The notes: a model not told the origin generated them from the sequence alone. Shown: positions 48,525 through 60,153, counted from the stretch's first letter. The stretch is 64,000 bases of DNA from Gleditsia sinensis (GCA_037074535.1 CM073470.1:48773067-48837066), one strand, 5' to 3'. Numbers and translations: made by a program.

Positions 48525-49440
48525 TTTGGGAACAATCTATAAGGAATTAAAATAAATGGTTAACATATATATGTGTCACAGAATTTTAGCCACTGGAATC
48601 ATTCAATTTGGAGTCCATATGAGGTAGATATGGTCCGATTAGTAAGCAAAGGTCAGAAAATGGTTCATCAGGGAAGAATATGTTAGGATAGCTTCTGTGT
48701 TTTAATTTTTTGGAATTATTTGTAGGGAATTAAAATAAATGGTTAAGATAAGAATTAAAGATATATATGTCACGGAATTTTAGCCACTGGAATCATTCAA
48801 TTTGGAGTCCATATGAGGTAGATATGGTCCGATTAGTAAGCAAAGGTCAGAAAATGGTTCATCAGGGAAGAATATGTTAGGATAGCTTCTGTGTTTTAAT
48901 TTCTGGGAATAATATATAAGGAATTAAAATAAATGGTTAACATAAGAATTAAATATATATGTGTCATGGATTTGTAGCCACTGGAATCATTCAATTTGGA
49001 GTCCATATGAGGTAGATATGGTCTGATTAGTAAGCAAAGGTCAGAAAATGGTTCATCAGGGAAGAATATGTTAGGATAGTTTCTGTATTTTAATTTCTGG
49101 GAATTATGTGTATGAAATTAAAATAAATAGTTAACATAAGAATTATAGCTATGTGTGCCACAGATTTTTAGCCACTGGAATCATTCAATTTGGAGTCCAT
49201 ATGAGAAAGATATGAGCTGATTAGTAGTCAAAGGTCAGAAAATGGTTCATCAGCGAAGAATATGTTAGGATAGCTTATGTATTTTAATTTCTGGGAATTA
49301 TCTATATGGAGTTAAAATACATGGTTAACATAAGAATTATAGATATGTGTGTCACGGATTTTTAGCCACTGGAAGCACTCAAGTTGGAGTCTATATGAGG
49401 TAGATATGGTCCGATTAGTAGGTAGAGGTCAGAACCTATC
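48525..49440 (+). repeat. About 185-bp tandem repeat, five copies, in solo R1 LTR
   Basis: Units begin near 48525, 48705, 48890, 49085 and 49275 with TTTTAATTTYTGGGAA and contain GCCACTGGAATCATTCAA and GGAGTCCATATGAGG. Same array as at 9105-10060; adjacent units here are very alike, suggesting recent homogenisation. Confidence 0.87.
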
Positions 49441-49931
49441 CGAGAAGAAATAACCTGTACATTTAGGGAGTAATATCACCTTGATTTCTTAATATTTCGC
49501 TACAATGTTCAACATAATAGTTTTAGATAATTGTTTTATCTTGAAATTGACACCAAGATCACCTACATCAGAGTTCAATTGAGGGAGTTATGCTCTGATT
49601 AGTAAGAGAAGGTTAGATTTGATGAAAACTTGCATCAAGAAAATAAAGAAATAAAATTATTATTTAAAAAAGAAGACGAATCTTATAAATGACTAGTTTA
49701 TGCCATAGCCATTGCCATTGTATGAACTTCTTACCATTTTAAGTGTAAAATTCTGAAATGGAAATATTTTATAAAGTGATATTTGAAATGGTTATGTTCA
49801 TGGCATGATTACCAATGATTTATGGTAATAGTTATATTTTGATGAACATACTTGTTATTGAAAGCATATTCTTGGCTATCATTGTGAAAAGAAAAGAAAT
49901 GAGCACGGTCACAAATCCGTGTGGTGCACCA

Positions 49932-49947
49932 GTAGGGGACGCCCTAC
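49932..49947 (+). other. Conserved GC-rich hairpin, perfect copy
   Basis: GTAGGGGACGCCCTAC: 6-bp stem, GACG loop. A second potential stem lies just downstream (GAGTA near 50025 with TACTC near 50037, enclosed by TACCGG and CCGGGGTA). Other copies: 15824-15839, 31187-31202 (reverse), 13664-13679 in R3. Confidence 0.55.
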
Positions 49948-50802
49948 CAACGGTTATGATTATTATTATGAGAAAAGAAAGAGAAAGTGTGCCATGTCGG
50001 ACGGAGCGAGAAAAGCCCGTACCGGAGAGTAGAGGATACTCACCCTAACCGGGGTAGCTTGAAATGAGAATAAGTTGATGGCCATCATATGATATTCTAA
50101 AGATAGTTAATCCTGTCATACCTATCATTACTGTATGATTCTTATGTGCATAGATATAATGCATTCATGTGACCAAAGATATTTTCTGTAGTTTATACCG
50201 CTGAACATGACGTGATGAGCTATATTGATGGTGATTTATTGTTGAACTTACTGGGATTTAATTCTCACTATATTTCCATATCATGTTCAGAAAATTAGTT
50301 ATGCAAATTTTTCTATAGCTCTGGCTTTTAGTGCACGTTCGATCGAGTACTTTATGTTGGGCAGATCCCAGAAGCAAATAAAATGTTTGTGGTCGAGTTG
50401 GCTTAGATCCCGGTGAAGGTACAACCACCTGCACCTGTATCTCCGGAATTGGTCAACCAGAATAAATAAGATGTAGATTTTTATGTGTTTGATATGTTGT
50501 ACGTATGTTTTGATTAATGACATGTATGTGAACTTGTATTGTATAAATTAAATAAATATTATATTGAGTTAAGTTGTAACGAGGTAATAACTTCATGGTA
50601 TTTTAAAAAAAAAATTGATACTTAAGTGGAGTTGTTACATAGGATCGCTGTTTCTGCTGTACTTTGATGTTTATAAACTTGATCTGTATATTGTGTATAC
50701 ATGAGAGAAATGACAAAGAATTGAATTGTGCATATTTATGGAGATTATCTGATTGCGAAAAAAAAAAATTTATTTTACGTAACGTAAATTGAGGGCGTTA
50801 CA

Positions 50803-50818
50803 AGTTTGTATCAGTGCA
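50803..50818 (+). other. Degenerate primer-binding site of R2
   Basis: AGTTTGTATCAGTGCA after the LTR end GCGTTACA; two mismatches to the copy at 42601. Confidence 0.75.
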
Positions 50819-51780
50819 AAATGTTTCATTATGGCTATCAGGGCAAAGGATTTTGTAGTAGGACTTTGAGTATGGGTATGTAACCGCGGACATATTTATA
50901 CTCACAGTGCTACTGTGGAATTCTATAGGGTGTTGTCCTCTTCTTCCTTTTGACTCTTTTCCTTAGATATGTGATGTTTAAGAACCAATAAGTATGTCCT
51001 AGAAAATGTTTCTTGAGTGTGGACTACCAGTTCAGCTTTTGAACTCGTGTTGATGAACAATGATAAATAGAATACTCTTGGGTATAAAGAAAAAGAATTA
51101 GCTAAAAATAAGAAGATTTCATCCAAACACAAAGGTAATGGCGTGTTCGGATGTCAATAAGGTTTGAATTGATTGTTTGATTTGTTTATGTGAAACAATA
51201 TGACAAATGGCTAATACAATTTTGATAGTGGGTTATAATGTGATCAAGGTTGTTAACTCCAAGATAATGATTTGAAATAAAGTGAGTGTTTTGAAAATAG
51301 ATTTAAATCTATTTTTGGATGGATGAGTTGGAATCTATATATATAAATAGATTTGATAAATTGTGGGTTGGATTGAATTTGAGAGCAGAGAATCTATGAA
51401 GATAATATTTTCAATGATATATTTTGTTGATATAAAGAATTCGAAAACAGTTTAGTTTTCAATAATACTATGTATAAACATTATGATAAAGGAAGGTTTA
51501 CCCATGGAAATTTAAAATTTAAGGTATGCAAAATGGGTAACTCATGTGAAGGGCTCTTGGATAGACATAAGTTTTTCATGATCGATTGTTAAGACATTGC
51601 ATAAGAATGTTAAAGAATAAAGTCAAAATTGATTGACCTTGTTTAAGCGTTTTGAAATGCGTTTTAGCTAATACAATATGAAGATATCATCAATAGTATA
51701 AAAGGTTAGTAAAAAAAAAATTGTAAGTAGTGAACAATTAGTGAAAGCATGTACCCAGTAATTTAATTTCAGTTTTAGCG
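50803..51780. other. R2 leader, then unassigned sequence
   Basis: 50803-50935 parallels the R2 leader at 42601-42720 (GGCAAAGGATTTTGTAGTAGG). From about 50936 to 51770 there is no recognisable gag and no similarity to other parts of the window that I can see. The minus-strand frame at 50923-51132 is unassigned. The segment could be foreign sequence carried by this R2 unit or simply eroded gag. Confidence 0.45.
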
Positions 51781-52510
51781 GTCCATAAGTTATTATAAAA
51801 AGGGGTGCCAAGTACATTTGACAGTGGTGAGAGATGTTTATGTAAAATATACTAATGTAGATCAGGTTCCAGTGGTTAAAAAATTTCCTGATGTGTTTTT
51901 AGAAGAATTGCCTAAATTACCCCCGAAACGAAAAATTGAATTTGATATTGATTTACTCCTTGGAACCCAACTAGTATCTATATCCCTATATAGAATGATA
52001 TTGATTGAATTTTTTAAAAAAATTAGTTACATGACTTGTTAGAGAAGGGATTTAAATGCCCTAATACTTTTATTTGGAGTGCTCCAGTTCTATCTGTGAA
52101 AAAGAAAGATGGATCACTATGACTATGCATAAATTATAGACAGTTGAATAAGTTGACAGTGTAGAATAAATACCCATTACCTTGTATAGATGATCTGTTT
52201 GATCAGTTACAAGGTGCTCAATGTTTTTCAAAAATTGATTTGAGATATGAGTAACATTAATTGAGGATAAGAGAAGGGGATGTACGAAAATTTTCTTTTA
52301 GGACTCATTATGGGCATTATGAGTCCTTAGTTATGTCATTTAGTTTGACAAATGTCCTAGCTGCATTCATAGATTTAATGAATAGTAATTAAGTCATCCC
52401 TATATCAATTTGTTATTATATTTATTGATAATATACTAGAATATTTCAAGAGTTCAGAGGATCATAAACAACATTCAAAGATAGTTTTACCAACTCTAAG
52501 GGAGTATAGT
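51780..52510 (+). pseudogene. R2 protease-RT fragment, truncated
   Basis: Second copy of the R2 pol region. KFPDVFLEELPKLPPKRKIEFDIDLLLGT is split over 51885-51965 in an open stretch (51818-52042). Then come APVLSVKKKDGSL (about 52085), LCINYRQLNKLTV with Tyr-Arg retained (about 52120), YPLPCIDDLFDQLQGAQCFSKIDLRYE spread over 52170-52250, and HYGHYESLVMSFSLTN (about 52310-52350). The polymerase YxDD-type motif is lost in a frameshifted stretch. It stops at LPTLREYS (52510), where R1 LTR sequence resumes. It retains the CINYRQLN block that the full R1 RT lacks. Confidence 0.8.
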
Positions 52511-54167
52511 TGGACTAGGATATAGAAATTGGACCGATAGCCCACAAACCATGAAAATGTGATCAAGTCCTCCATGAAAGGTAGAATTTCGGCCAAAGCA
52601 AAGAAAATGGGTAAGAATGAGCCCAAATCCAAGAGGGAAAAATAAGAATCATGTGAGAAAATAGTAGTGTAATAATCAAGATTAGATCAAATGACAATAG
52701 GAAAAAACATCTATATCTTACATTCATAATTTCAACAAGTAGGTAATAATACATGGCATTATGACAAAACATCTTTATCCTATACAAATAATTTCAACTA
52801 AGCAAGGGATATTCAAGGGCTAAAAATTTGCCTCCTAGAAAGGCAAACCTATCATACTTGAGTGAGAGAAAAGAAAAAGAAAAAGAATCCCTAAATCAAA
52901 AGGACCATGTCCCTTGTCTTAAGAATATTTTATCATAATTTTTAAAATACAAATCTCCTTTTACTTTGCATATCTTGACTACGGGAGAGGAAGACAAGAA
53001 CATGAGTCGTCTTTCCCCAAAAAACAACCAAGTGCATCCTAATTGTGATAAGGTAAACCCATGATTATGAAAGGTGAACCACTTGATAGTTTATTTAAAC
53101 AAAATCTACCCTTATAACATTATAATTTTGTCCAAGTGAGGGAGAGGAGAAACATAAACAAGGTAGAGTGAGGAAAGGAGAGAAAGAGAGGAGAAGAGAT
53201 GAAGGAGAAGTCTAGAGGACTAATTACTCAAGGTAAGTTAGCTTAATCTCTACTAAAATCCATCTTTTCTTTTCATCCTTAGGGTTCAAAACTCACCATC
53301 CTTCTCTTATTTAAGCTGCAAGAAAAGTTAAGGGAAGGGAGGAATCTTACTACTTCCTTCAAGAGGAAACAAGAAAAAGAATTCACTAAGTGAGTTAGGG
53401 AGATCTTTAGGAAGGTTTAACAATATTTTTTTTTGAAGAAAAGCTTTGAAATTTGTAACATTTATATGGGATTTTGATCTTAGAACTTTGATGAAATTTA
53501 CAATATTTTCTTCTTTGATGATTGGTCATGGATGTTGCTATATCATGTTACATGTTATCTTGCATATGATGAATGTTTTGAACATTTTGGTTGGTGTGGA
53601 AAGTTCTGCATAGGTAGGGATATGGGTGGAAATATTTTGGGATTTTTATGTTGCTATTTTGTATATTTGAATGTGGTGAAAATTTGATGGAATACGATTA
53701 AATGTAAATTAGGAAGAAAATGGAAAAGGATGTAATATAATGGTGAACTAAAACTTTAGAAAAGATTTGGTTATAAAACTGGATTCGAAGTAACCAGGGA
53801 AGTTCTTTTTTGAAATTCTGGGAAGAATTGGTTTAGAATTAAAAGAAATGATTAACATGAAAAATGTAGATCTATGTCTCATGAATTGTTAGCCACTAGA
53901 ATTACTAAATTTGGAGTCTAGATGAGGGAGATATTGTTTGATTAGTAAGTAGTGGTCAAAAAATGGTTAACTTAGAAAGAATATGTTAGGTATGCTTTTG
54001 TGTTTGAATTTTTGAGATAAATATGTAGGGAATTAAAAGAAATGCTTAACATGAGGGAGATATTATTCTCTAGTTAACTAGTTTTAGAACCTCTGCTTAC
54101 TAATCTGACCATATCTCTTTTATATTGATTCTACTTCGAATGATTCTAGTGGCTAAAAATTTGTGAG

Positions 54168-54205
<38 letters not shown>

Positions 54206-55432
54206 TGGATCTATGGGCTCTAAAATCACTTAATTTGGAGTCCATATGAAGGAGATATGTCTTATTAATGAGTAGATGTCAGAATCAATCTAGAATCTAG
54301 GGTGGTAAATGTAAGAGTTTTGGTTTTTGATTTTCTGAGAATAATTAGTAAGGAATTTGAAGAATATAAAAGTTGTATATAAGTGTCCTAAATTTTTATA
54401 GGCATTGGAATCACCTCAATTGGAGTTTGTAATAAGGAGATAGGGTCAGATTAGTAAGTTGAGGTCTGAACCTACCCGAGAAGAAATAACATTAGATTTG
54501 AGGGAGTAGTAATATCATGATTACTTAAGATTTCACTAAAATGTTCAACATATGGGTTTTAGAGGATTGTCTTATCTTTCAGTTGAAATCAAGATCACTG
54601 CAAGCGGATTTAAAATGAGGGTGTTATTCACTATTTAGTGAGAGAGGAAAATAGTATTTAAAAAAGAAGAAGAATCTTATAAATGAAAATAATAAATGAC
54701 TAGTGTATGCTATATCCATTGCCATTACATAAATTCATTACCATTTTAAGTGTGTAATTGTGACATGAAGATATTTTATAAAGTGATATTTGAAAATGAT
54801 TATGTTCATGGTAAGATTGTATTTTACCAATGATTTTTGCTAATGATTATGTTTTGATGATAAATTATGGCATATGGGTATAATAAACATACTTGTTATT
54901 AAAATCATATTTTTGGTTATTAACATGAAGAAAAAAGAAAATAAAAGAGACGAGCACGGTCATATGGCGGTCCGTGTAGTACACCAGTAGGGGACACCCT
55001 ACTCATGTCTATGATTATGTTAATGAGAAAAGAAAGAGAAAGTGTGCCATGTCGGACGGAGTAAGAAAAGGCCGTACCGGAGAGTGGAAAGTACTCACCC
55101 TGGTTGGGATAACTTGATCTGAAAATAAGTTGATAGTCATCATATGATATTTTGAAAATAGTTATTCATGCCATATATGTCATTTATGTATGATTTTTAT
55201 GTACATAGATAAAGTGCATTCATGTGATCTAAGATATTTGCTGTAATTTATACAACTGAACATGACATGATAATATATATTTATGATAATTATGATTTAT
55301 TGTTGAATCTATTGGAATTTAATTCTCACTATATTTTCGTATCATGTTTAGAGGACTAAATATGCAGATATTCTCTATAACCAGCTTTTAGCGTACGTTG
55401 GGTTGAGTTGGCTAAGATCCTGGTGAAGGTGC
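52511..55432 (+). repeat. R1 3' LTR, continuation
   Basis: Resumes at TTGGACTAGGATATAGAAATTGG, about 25 LTR bases after the break at 28481. It carries purine-rich leader (53150-53215), donor-like CAAGGTAAGTTAGC (53234), repeat units (53780-54320), the GC-rich module with hairpin variant AGTAGGGGACACCCTACT (about 54985-55002), and ends abruptly at GGTGAAGGTGCAA, missing about the last 200 bases. An internal piece at 54059-54170 is inverted. Confidence 0.82.
54059..54170 (-). repeat. Inverted unit of the LTR repeat
   Basis: Within this plus-oriented LTR, 54059-54170 reads CTAGTTAACTAGTTTTAG to GTGGCTAAAAATTTGTGAG, the reverse complement of the standard unit (compare 1755-1850 in a minus-oriented copy). 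It abuts a TA tract at 54172-54202, a plausible breakpoint. Confidence 0.75.
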
Positions 55433-55590
55433 AAGCAAAACTCTAAATGCCAAACTCCAAACCCTTAACCTTTAACCCTCTTAAACCCTAAACGCTAGAA
55501 TCTAAATTCTAATAACTCTTTTTTCAAAAAAAGTCTTTGAAACACCATTTTTTTTGAAATAAATTATCGAAAAAACTTTTCTTATTTTTC
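55433..55590. other. Telomere-like and low-complexity junction sequence
   Basis: AAACCCTTAACCTTTAACCC and CTTAAACCCTAAAC (55459-55493) resemble degenerate plant telomere units (CCCTAAA). The rest is T/A-rich. It lies exactly between the truncated R1 LTR and resumed Athila protease, so it may be filler from break repair. Confidence 0.5.
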
Positions 55591-56050
55591 AAAAGTGCTA
55601 ACCCTTAATTTTCCTAACTGATTTCATTGTTCTTGATATGCAAGAGGATTGTGAAATACCTACTATTTTGGGAAGGCCGTTCCTATCCATAGGTAAAGCC
55701 TTCATTAATATGCAAAAGGAGAATGAACAATAAGGGTTTAAGATCACAAGATGACTTTTAATGTTTTAGAAGCACTAAAATCTCTTAATGAACTTGATGA
55801 ATTTTTTTATAGTGGACGTGTTAGAAGAGGTAACTCAACAAGTATTCTTAGCAAACCAACCTTTGGATCCTCTTAAAGCTTCCTTAATTTCTAATGAAGG
55901 CAAAAAAGATAAATAAGTCAAGGAATATATTCAACAGCTAAATGAAATACTATAATTTTTAAAATTGACAACTCATGGATAAGTCTAGTACAATGTGTAC
56001 CAAAGAAAGGAAGGATCACAGTGATAACTAATGACAACTAAATAAGAAAT
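55590..56050 (+). pseudogene. Athila-type protease end and RT start, degraded
   Basis: Continuation of the R4 element from 26980. DFIVLDMQEDCEIPTILGRP (about 55622-55681) followed by FLSIGKAFINMQK is the C-terminal half of an Athila protease (ILGRPFL motif). Then frameshifted remnants of the spacer (VEEVTQQV with NQPLDPLKASL, about 55825-55890) and RT N-terminus (QCVPKKGRITVITNDN, about 55990-56035). RT ends abruptly near 56050. Only the motif order identifies it; no frame is intact. Confidence 0.75.
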
Positions 56051-56054
56051 TATA

Positions 56055-56456
56055 CTTTAGTGCTACTTTTCAGTTATGACCCCCTAAAAGTCATCATTAA
56101 AGGGGTTTTGTGTTGCACTTTCAGTGACGACATTTTAAGGTCATCACTGTAGGTTTGACTTTCAATGACAACAAAAAAAGTCATTGTTGAAATTTAGATG
56201 TTCAATGAGGATATTAAAACGTCATAACTTAAAGTATGACTTTTAACAACACAACTTTTTATGGTCATCATTGATGACAACATTATCACCATGAAAAATA
56301 CTCGATGATGAAATTTTAAATGTCACACAACTAAACTTATTTATATTTTGTATTATTTTAGTTATATATTTTTTAATTTTTAGGGAGTTTAGTGACAACA
56401 TAATGATGTCGTTACGAAACCCTTACTTCTCTAGTATTGAAAAACAAAGTGCCTCT
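56055..56456. mobile_element. Possible non-autonomous CACTA-like remnant
   Basis: About 400 bases with many short direct and inverted copies of GTCATCA/TGATGAC (for example AAAAGTCATCATTAAAGG, AAGGTCATCACTG, GGTCATCATTGATGAC), like subterminal repeats of CACTA elements. The right edge CTTCTCTAGTATTG resembles a CACTA 3' end (CTAGTAGTG). The left edge is unclear and no 3-bp duplication was confirmed. Confidence 0.35.
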
Positions 56457-57719
56457 AACTCATACTCTATAACCCCCTACCCCATGATAGAGTGAAGGAT
56501 AACATCAACCCTATCTAGTAATAGAGTGAACCACATCCCTAATCGCTCTTTACTGGGCTTCATTTACCTCGACCATGCTCCTTGAAAAGCAACCTTTTTT
56601 CCTTTCCAATTTGGTCTTTAATCACCAAAACACTAACTTCCTTCATCGTTAGGTCTACTCTTCTCTTTCTTCCTCTAATAGAAAATTAGAATCCTAACTT
56701 TATTTTAGGTTTCCACGATTAGTTTTCTAAAAATTGGAATATTGTCTTGAATTTATGGAGGCCTATTAAGGAATTGGTTCAACTCTTGGATTCTATGTGC
56801 CAAGCCACTAATGTGCTTGTCGATGAAGATGTTGATGATAAAACCCTAGTAAGCATCCTTCTACCTTGCTTAGTGTCATCACCCTCGGCAATGTGGTAAG
56901 TTTTTGTTTTTGGTTACTTGTGTATCTATTTTTTATCAAACTGTTCCTTTGTACTTCCATGGCTTGTTTGCCCTAGAGTTTTTGTTTCTGGTTGCTTGTG
57001 TATCTATTCTTCATTAGACAATTCCTTTTACTTCCATGGCTTGCTCGCCATAACCTATTTTGCCCTGGATTACACATCCTTGTGGAAGATAATGCATAGT
57101 TCCTTGATAGCCTTCATTTATTTTCTTTGCCTTTCTTTCTAGATTTCCTCTTTCCCCTTGATCATTCGTAGTCCTTGAATCATATCTTCTCATATTTAAT
57201 TATTGAATTGTGTCTTTTTTGATGAAATGCAAGTTCTTTATGCATTCTTTATTTGAGCCTTTAGTGTGTTTTTCATTTTTTTTAGTCTCATTGCGAGTTT
57301 TAATTCTTGTGCTTCACTTTGTTTTAATTTTCAATATTAGCTTGAGTCATTTTATTTTTCATTTGGACCTTCAGTGATTTTACTATTTATTTCAATTGGT
57401 CCTTGAGGTTTTTTTTTACTTCCCTAGTAGGAAGAATGAAGCTCTAGCATTCATCTAGATATTTTTATGTTAAAGTGAATATGATAAATAAATGGAAAGA
57501 ATAAAAGAAAAGTCAAATGATCTATCCTGGATCATAAACATAATCAATACTATCGGCATAAGCCAAGGTGTGGTAGTGTAATAGGAAGAATATCATTAGA
57601 ATGTGTTCCAAAATATCTTATTTGCAGTGTTGGTCCTCCAATTTTTCTTCAACATGCTTGAAAAAAAATAAGTAAGAGAAAATTATTACTATCATACATA
57701 TTCAATATGGTGTGAATGA
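56457..57719. other. Unassigned sequence with one exon-like frame
   Basis: No retroelement homology recognised. 56723-56895 is an open frame (plus strand, after a TAG at 56720) reading NIVLNLWRPIKELVQLLDSM and onward to SSPSAMW, ending at a good donor-like ATGTG|GTAAGT (56896). It could be a captured exon; I do not recognise the protein. Upstream is pyrimidine-rich (56600-56700). The frame at 56918-57142 spans a tandem duplication and looks like chance. Confidence 0.35.
56901..57052. repeat. Tandem duplication, two units of about 76 bp
   Basis: TTTTGTTTTTGGTTACTTGT and TTTTGTTTCTGGTTGCTTGT begin two similar units, each with GTGTATCTATT, then ACTTCCATGGCTTG. Divergence is roughly 15-20 percent by eye. 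Confidence 0.75.
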
Positions 57720-57774
57720 TTAGGCAACCTAATTATTAAGACTTGACCCAAAGTTCAAATATTAAGCCAATTTG
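57720..57774. repeat. Minisatellite unit and target site ATTTG (left of solo R1)
   Basis: AATTATTAAGACTTGACCC to AAGCCAATTTG resembles the repeat units at 61524-61760, so the solo R1 LTR split a tandem array. 57770-57774 (ATTTG) is duplicated at 61519-61523. Confidence 0.7.
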
Positions 57775-59789
57775 TGTAACATCCCTAATTTCATTTCTTT
57801 TATTAATAAAGGTACATAAATATTTAGTTAAAGAAATCAAATTTATTAGACAATTTTTGGATATCTAAGAAAATATAATCCTTAGAAATTCTTCACCTTA
57901 TGTGTATGCATAAAAAATATTTCTAACATTAAGGGAATAAGTAAAGAGAGAAAAACCTAATAGGAAAAAAATTGAAATAACATACTAAAGAGAGGCAAAA
58001 TTCTTGAGTAAGGAAGATAAATTTTTAAGAAGTAAGTAAAGGTCTTAAAATTTCAAAAAGATTGGATTAGGGTAAATTTTCCTAATTCAAGAGTTAGAGT
58101 TCCTAAGTTTAACATCTCCACCCATACATTGGGCTTTTACCTATGGACACTTCATATATAGTTTTTTCACTTTACATGAGTTTCTAGCAAGTGAATAGGA
58201 TAGCGCAAGTAAGAAATAAAACATAGACTTGGAATAGGATATATAAATTGGACCGATAGCCCACAAACCATGAAAATATGACCAAGTCCTCTATGAAAGG
58301 TAGAATTTCAGCCAAAGCAAAAAAAATGGGTAAGAATGAGCCCAAATCCAAGAGAAAAAAAAATAAGAATCTTGTGAGAAAATAGTAGTGTAATAATAAT
58401 CAAGATTATGTCACATGACATTAGGACAAAACATCTATATCCTACATTCATAATTTCAACAAGTAGGTAATAATACATGGCATTATGACAAAACATCCTT
58501 ATCCTACACAAATAATTTCAGCCAAGTAAGGGAGACTCAAGGGCTGAAAATTTACCACCTAGACAAGCAAACCTATCATACTTGAGTGAGACAAAAGAAA
58601 AAAGAAATGAATCCCTAAATCAAAGGGACATTGTCCCTTAGCTTAAGAACATTTTATCATAATTTTCAAAATACAAATATCCTTTTGCTGTGTATATCTT
58701 GACTAAGGGAGAGGAAGACAAGAACATGAGTTATCTTTCCCCAAAAAACAACCAAGTGCATCCTAATTTTGATAAGGTAGACCCATGATTATGAAAGCTG
58801 AACCACTTGATAGTTTATTTAAGGAAAACTCACCCTTATAAAATTATAATTTTGTCTAAGTGAGGGAGAGGAAAACATAAGCAAGGTAGAGTGAGGAAAT
58901 GAGAGGAAGAGAGGAGAAGAGATAAAGGAAGAGGAAGGATAAGTCTAAAAAACTAAGTATTCAAGGTAAGTTAGCTTAATATCTACTTGAATCCATCTTT
59001 TCTCTTCATCCTTATGGTTCAAAACTCACATTCCTTATCTTATTTAAGCTGCTATAAAAGTTAAGGGGAGGGAGGAATCTTGCTACTTCCTTCAAGAGGA
59101 AACAAGAAAAATAATTCACTAAGCGAGCTACAAAGATATTTAGGTAAGTTTAATAATATCTCTTTTTGAAGAAAAGTTTTGAAATTTGTAACATTTATAT
59201 GGGATTTTGATATTAGAACTTTGATGAAATTTACAATATTAGCTACTTTGATGATTGGTCATGGATGTTGCTATATCATGTTACATGTTATCTTGCATAT
59301 GATGGATGTTTTGAACATTTTGATTGGTGTGGAAAGTTCTGCATAGGTATGGCTATGGGTGACAAAATTTAAGAATTTTTATACTGCTATTTTGTATATT
59401 TGAATGTGGTGAAAAATTGATGGAAGATGATTAAATGTAAATTAGGAAAAAAAAATGGAAGAGGACGTAATAAAATGATGAACTAAAACCTTACGAAAGG
59501 TTTGGTTAGGAAACTGGATTTCGGAGTAATCAGGGAAGCTTCTATTTTTGAAATTATGGAAAGAAACAGTTTGGAATTAAAAGAAATGGTTAACATAAAA
59601 AATGTAAATATATGTCTCACCGATTTTTAGGCATTGAAATCACCCAATTTGAAGTTCATATGAGGGAGATATGGTCCGATTAGTAAGCAATGGTCAGAAA
59701 ATAGTTAACCAAGGAAGAATCTATCAGGAAAGCTTCTGTGTTTAAATTTTTGAGAAACATCTATAAGAAACTAAAATAACTAGTTAACA

Positions 59790-59892
<103 letters not shown>

Positions 59893-60069
59893 TCAAGAAT
59901 TTTTATCCACTGGAATCATTCAATTTAGAATCATTATTAGGAAAATATGGTCATATTAGTGAGCAGTGGTTAAAAACTAGCTAACCAGGGAAAAATCTAT
60001 TAAGTATACTTTTGTGTTTGAATTTCTGGACAAAATCTGTAGGAAATTAAAAGAAATTGTTAACATTAC

Positions 60070-60070
<1 letters not shown>

Positions 60071-60140
<70 letters not shown>
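60071..60140. repeat. (TA)35 microsatellite followed by GTAT units
   Basis: About 70 bases of TA then GTATGTATGTAT, one repeat unit downstream of the tract at 59792. Confidence 0.95.

Positions 60141-60153
<13 letters not shown>

Larger units (their letters stand above)
47019..50639 (+). mobile_element. Solo R1 LTR (3621 bp)
   Basis: Complete plus-strand R1 LTR with TAGGA duplication. It is among the least decayed copies and a good reference. TATA-like CTATATAAG at 48164, purine-rich leader 48215-48300, donor-like CCAG|GTAAGTTTAACA (48305), five repeat units (about 48525-49440), GC-rich module with perfect hairpin (49932-49947), TATACCGCTGAACATGAC (about 50195) and acceptor-like CATGTTCAG (50290). 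Confidence 0.93.
44937..50802 (+). mobile_element. Second R2 LTR with nested R3 fragment and solo R1 LTR
   Basis: Starts TGTAACATCTCGTAATTTTTG and ends TGAGGGCGTTACA at 50802, followed by a degenerate primer-binding site. Own segments: 44937 to about 46190, about 46650-47018 and 50645-50802. It may be the 3' LTR of the unit starting at 34409, but it is followed by another R2 internal region, so LTR and internal domains alternate. Confidence 0.82.
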
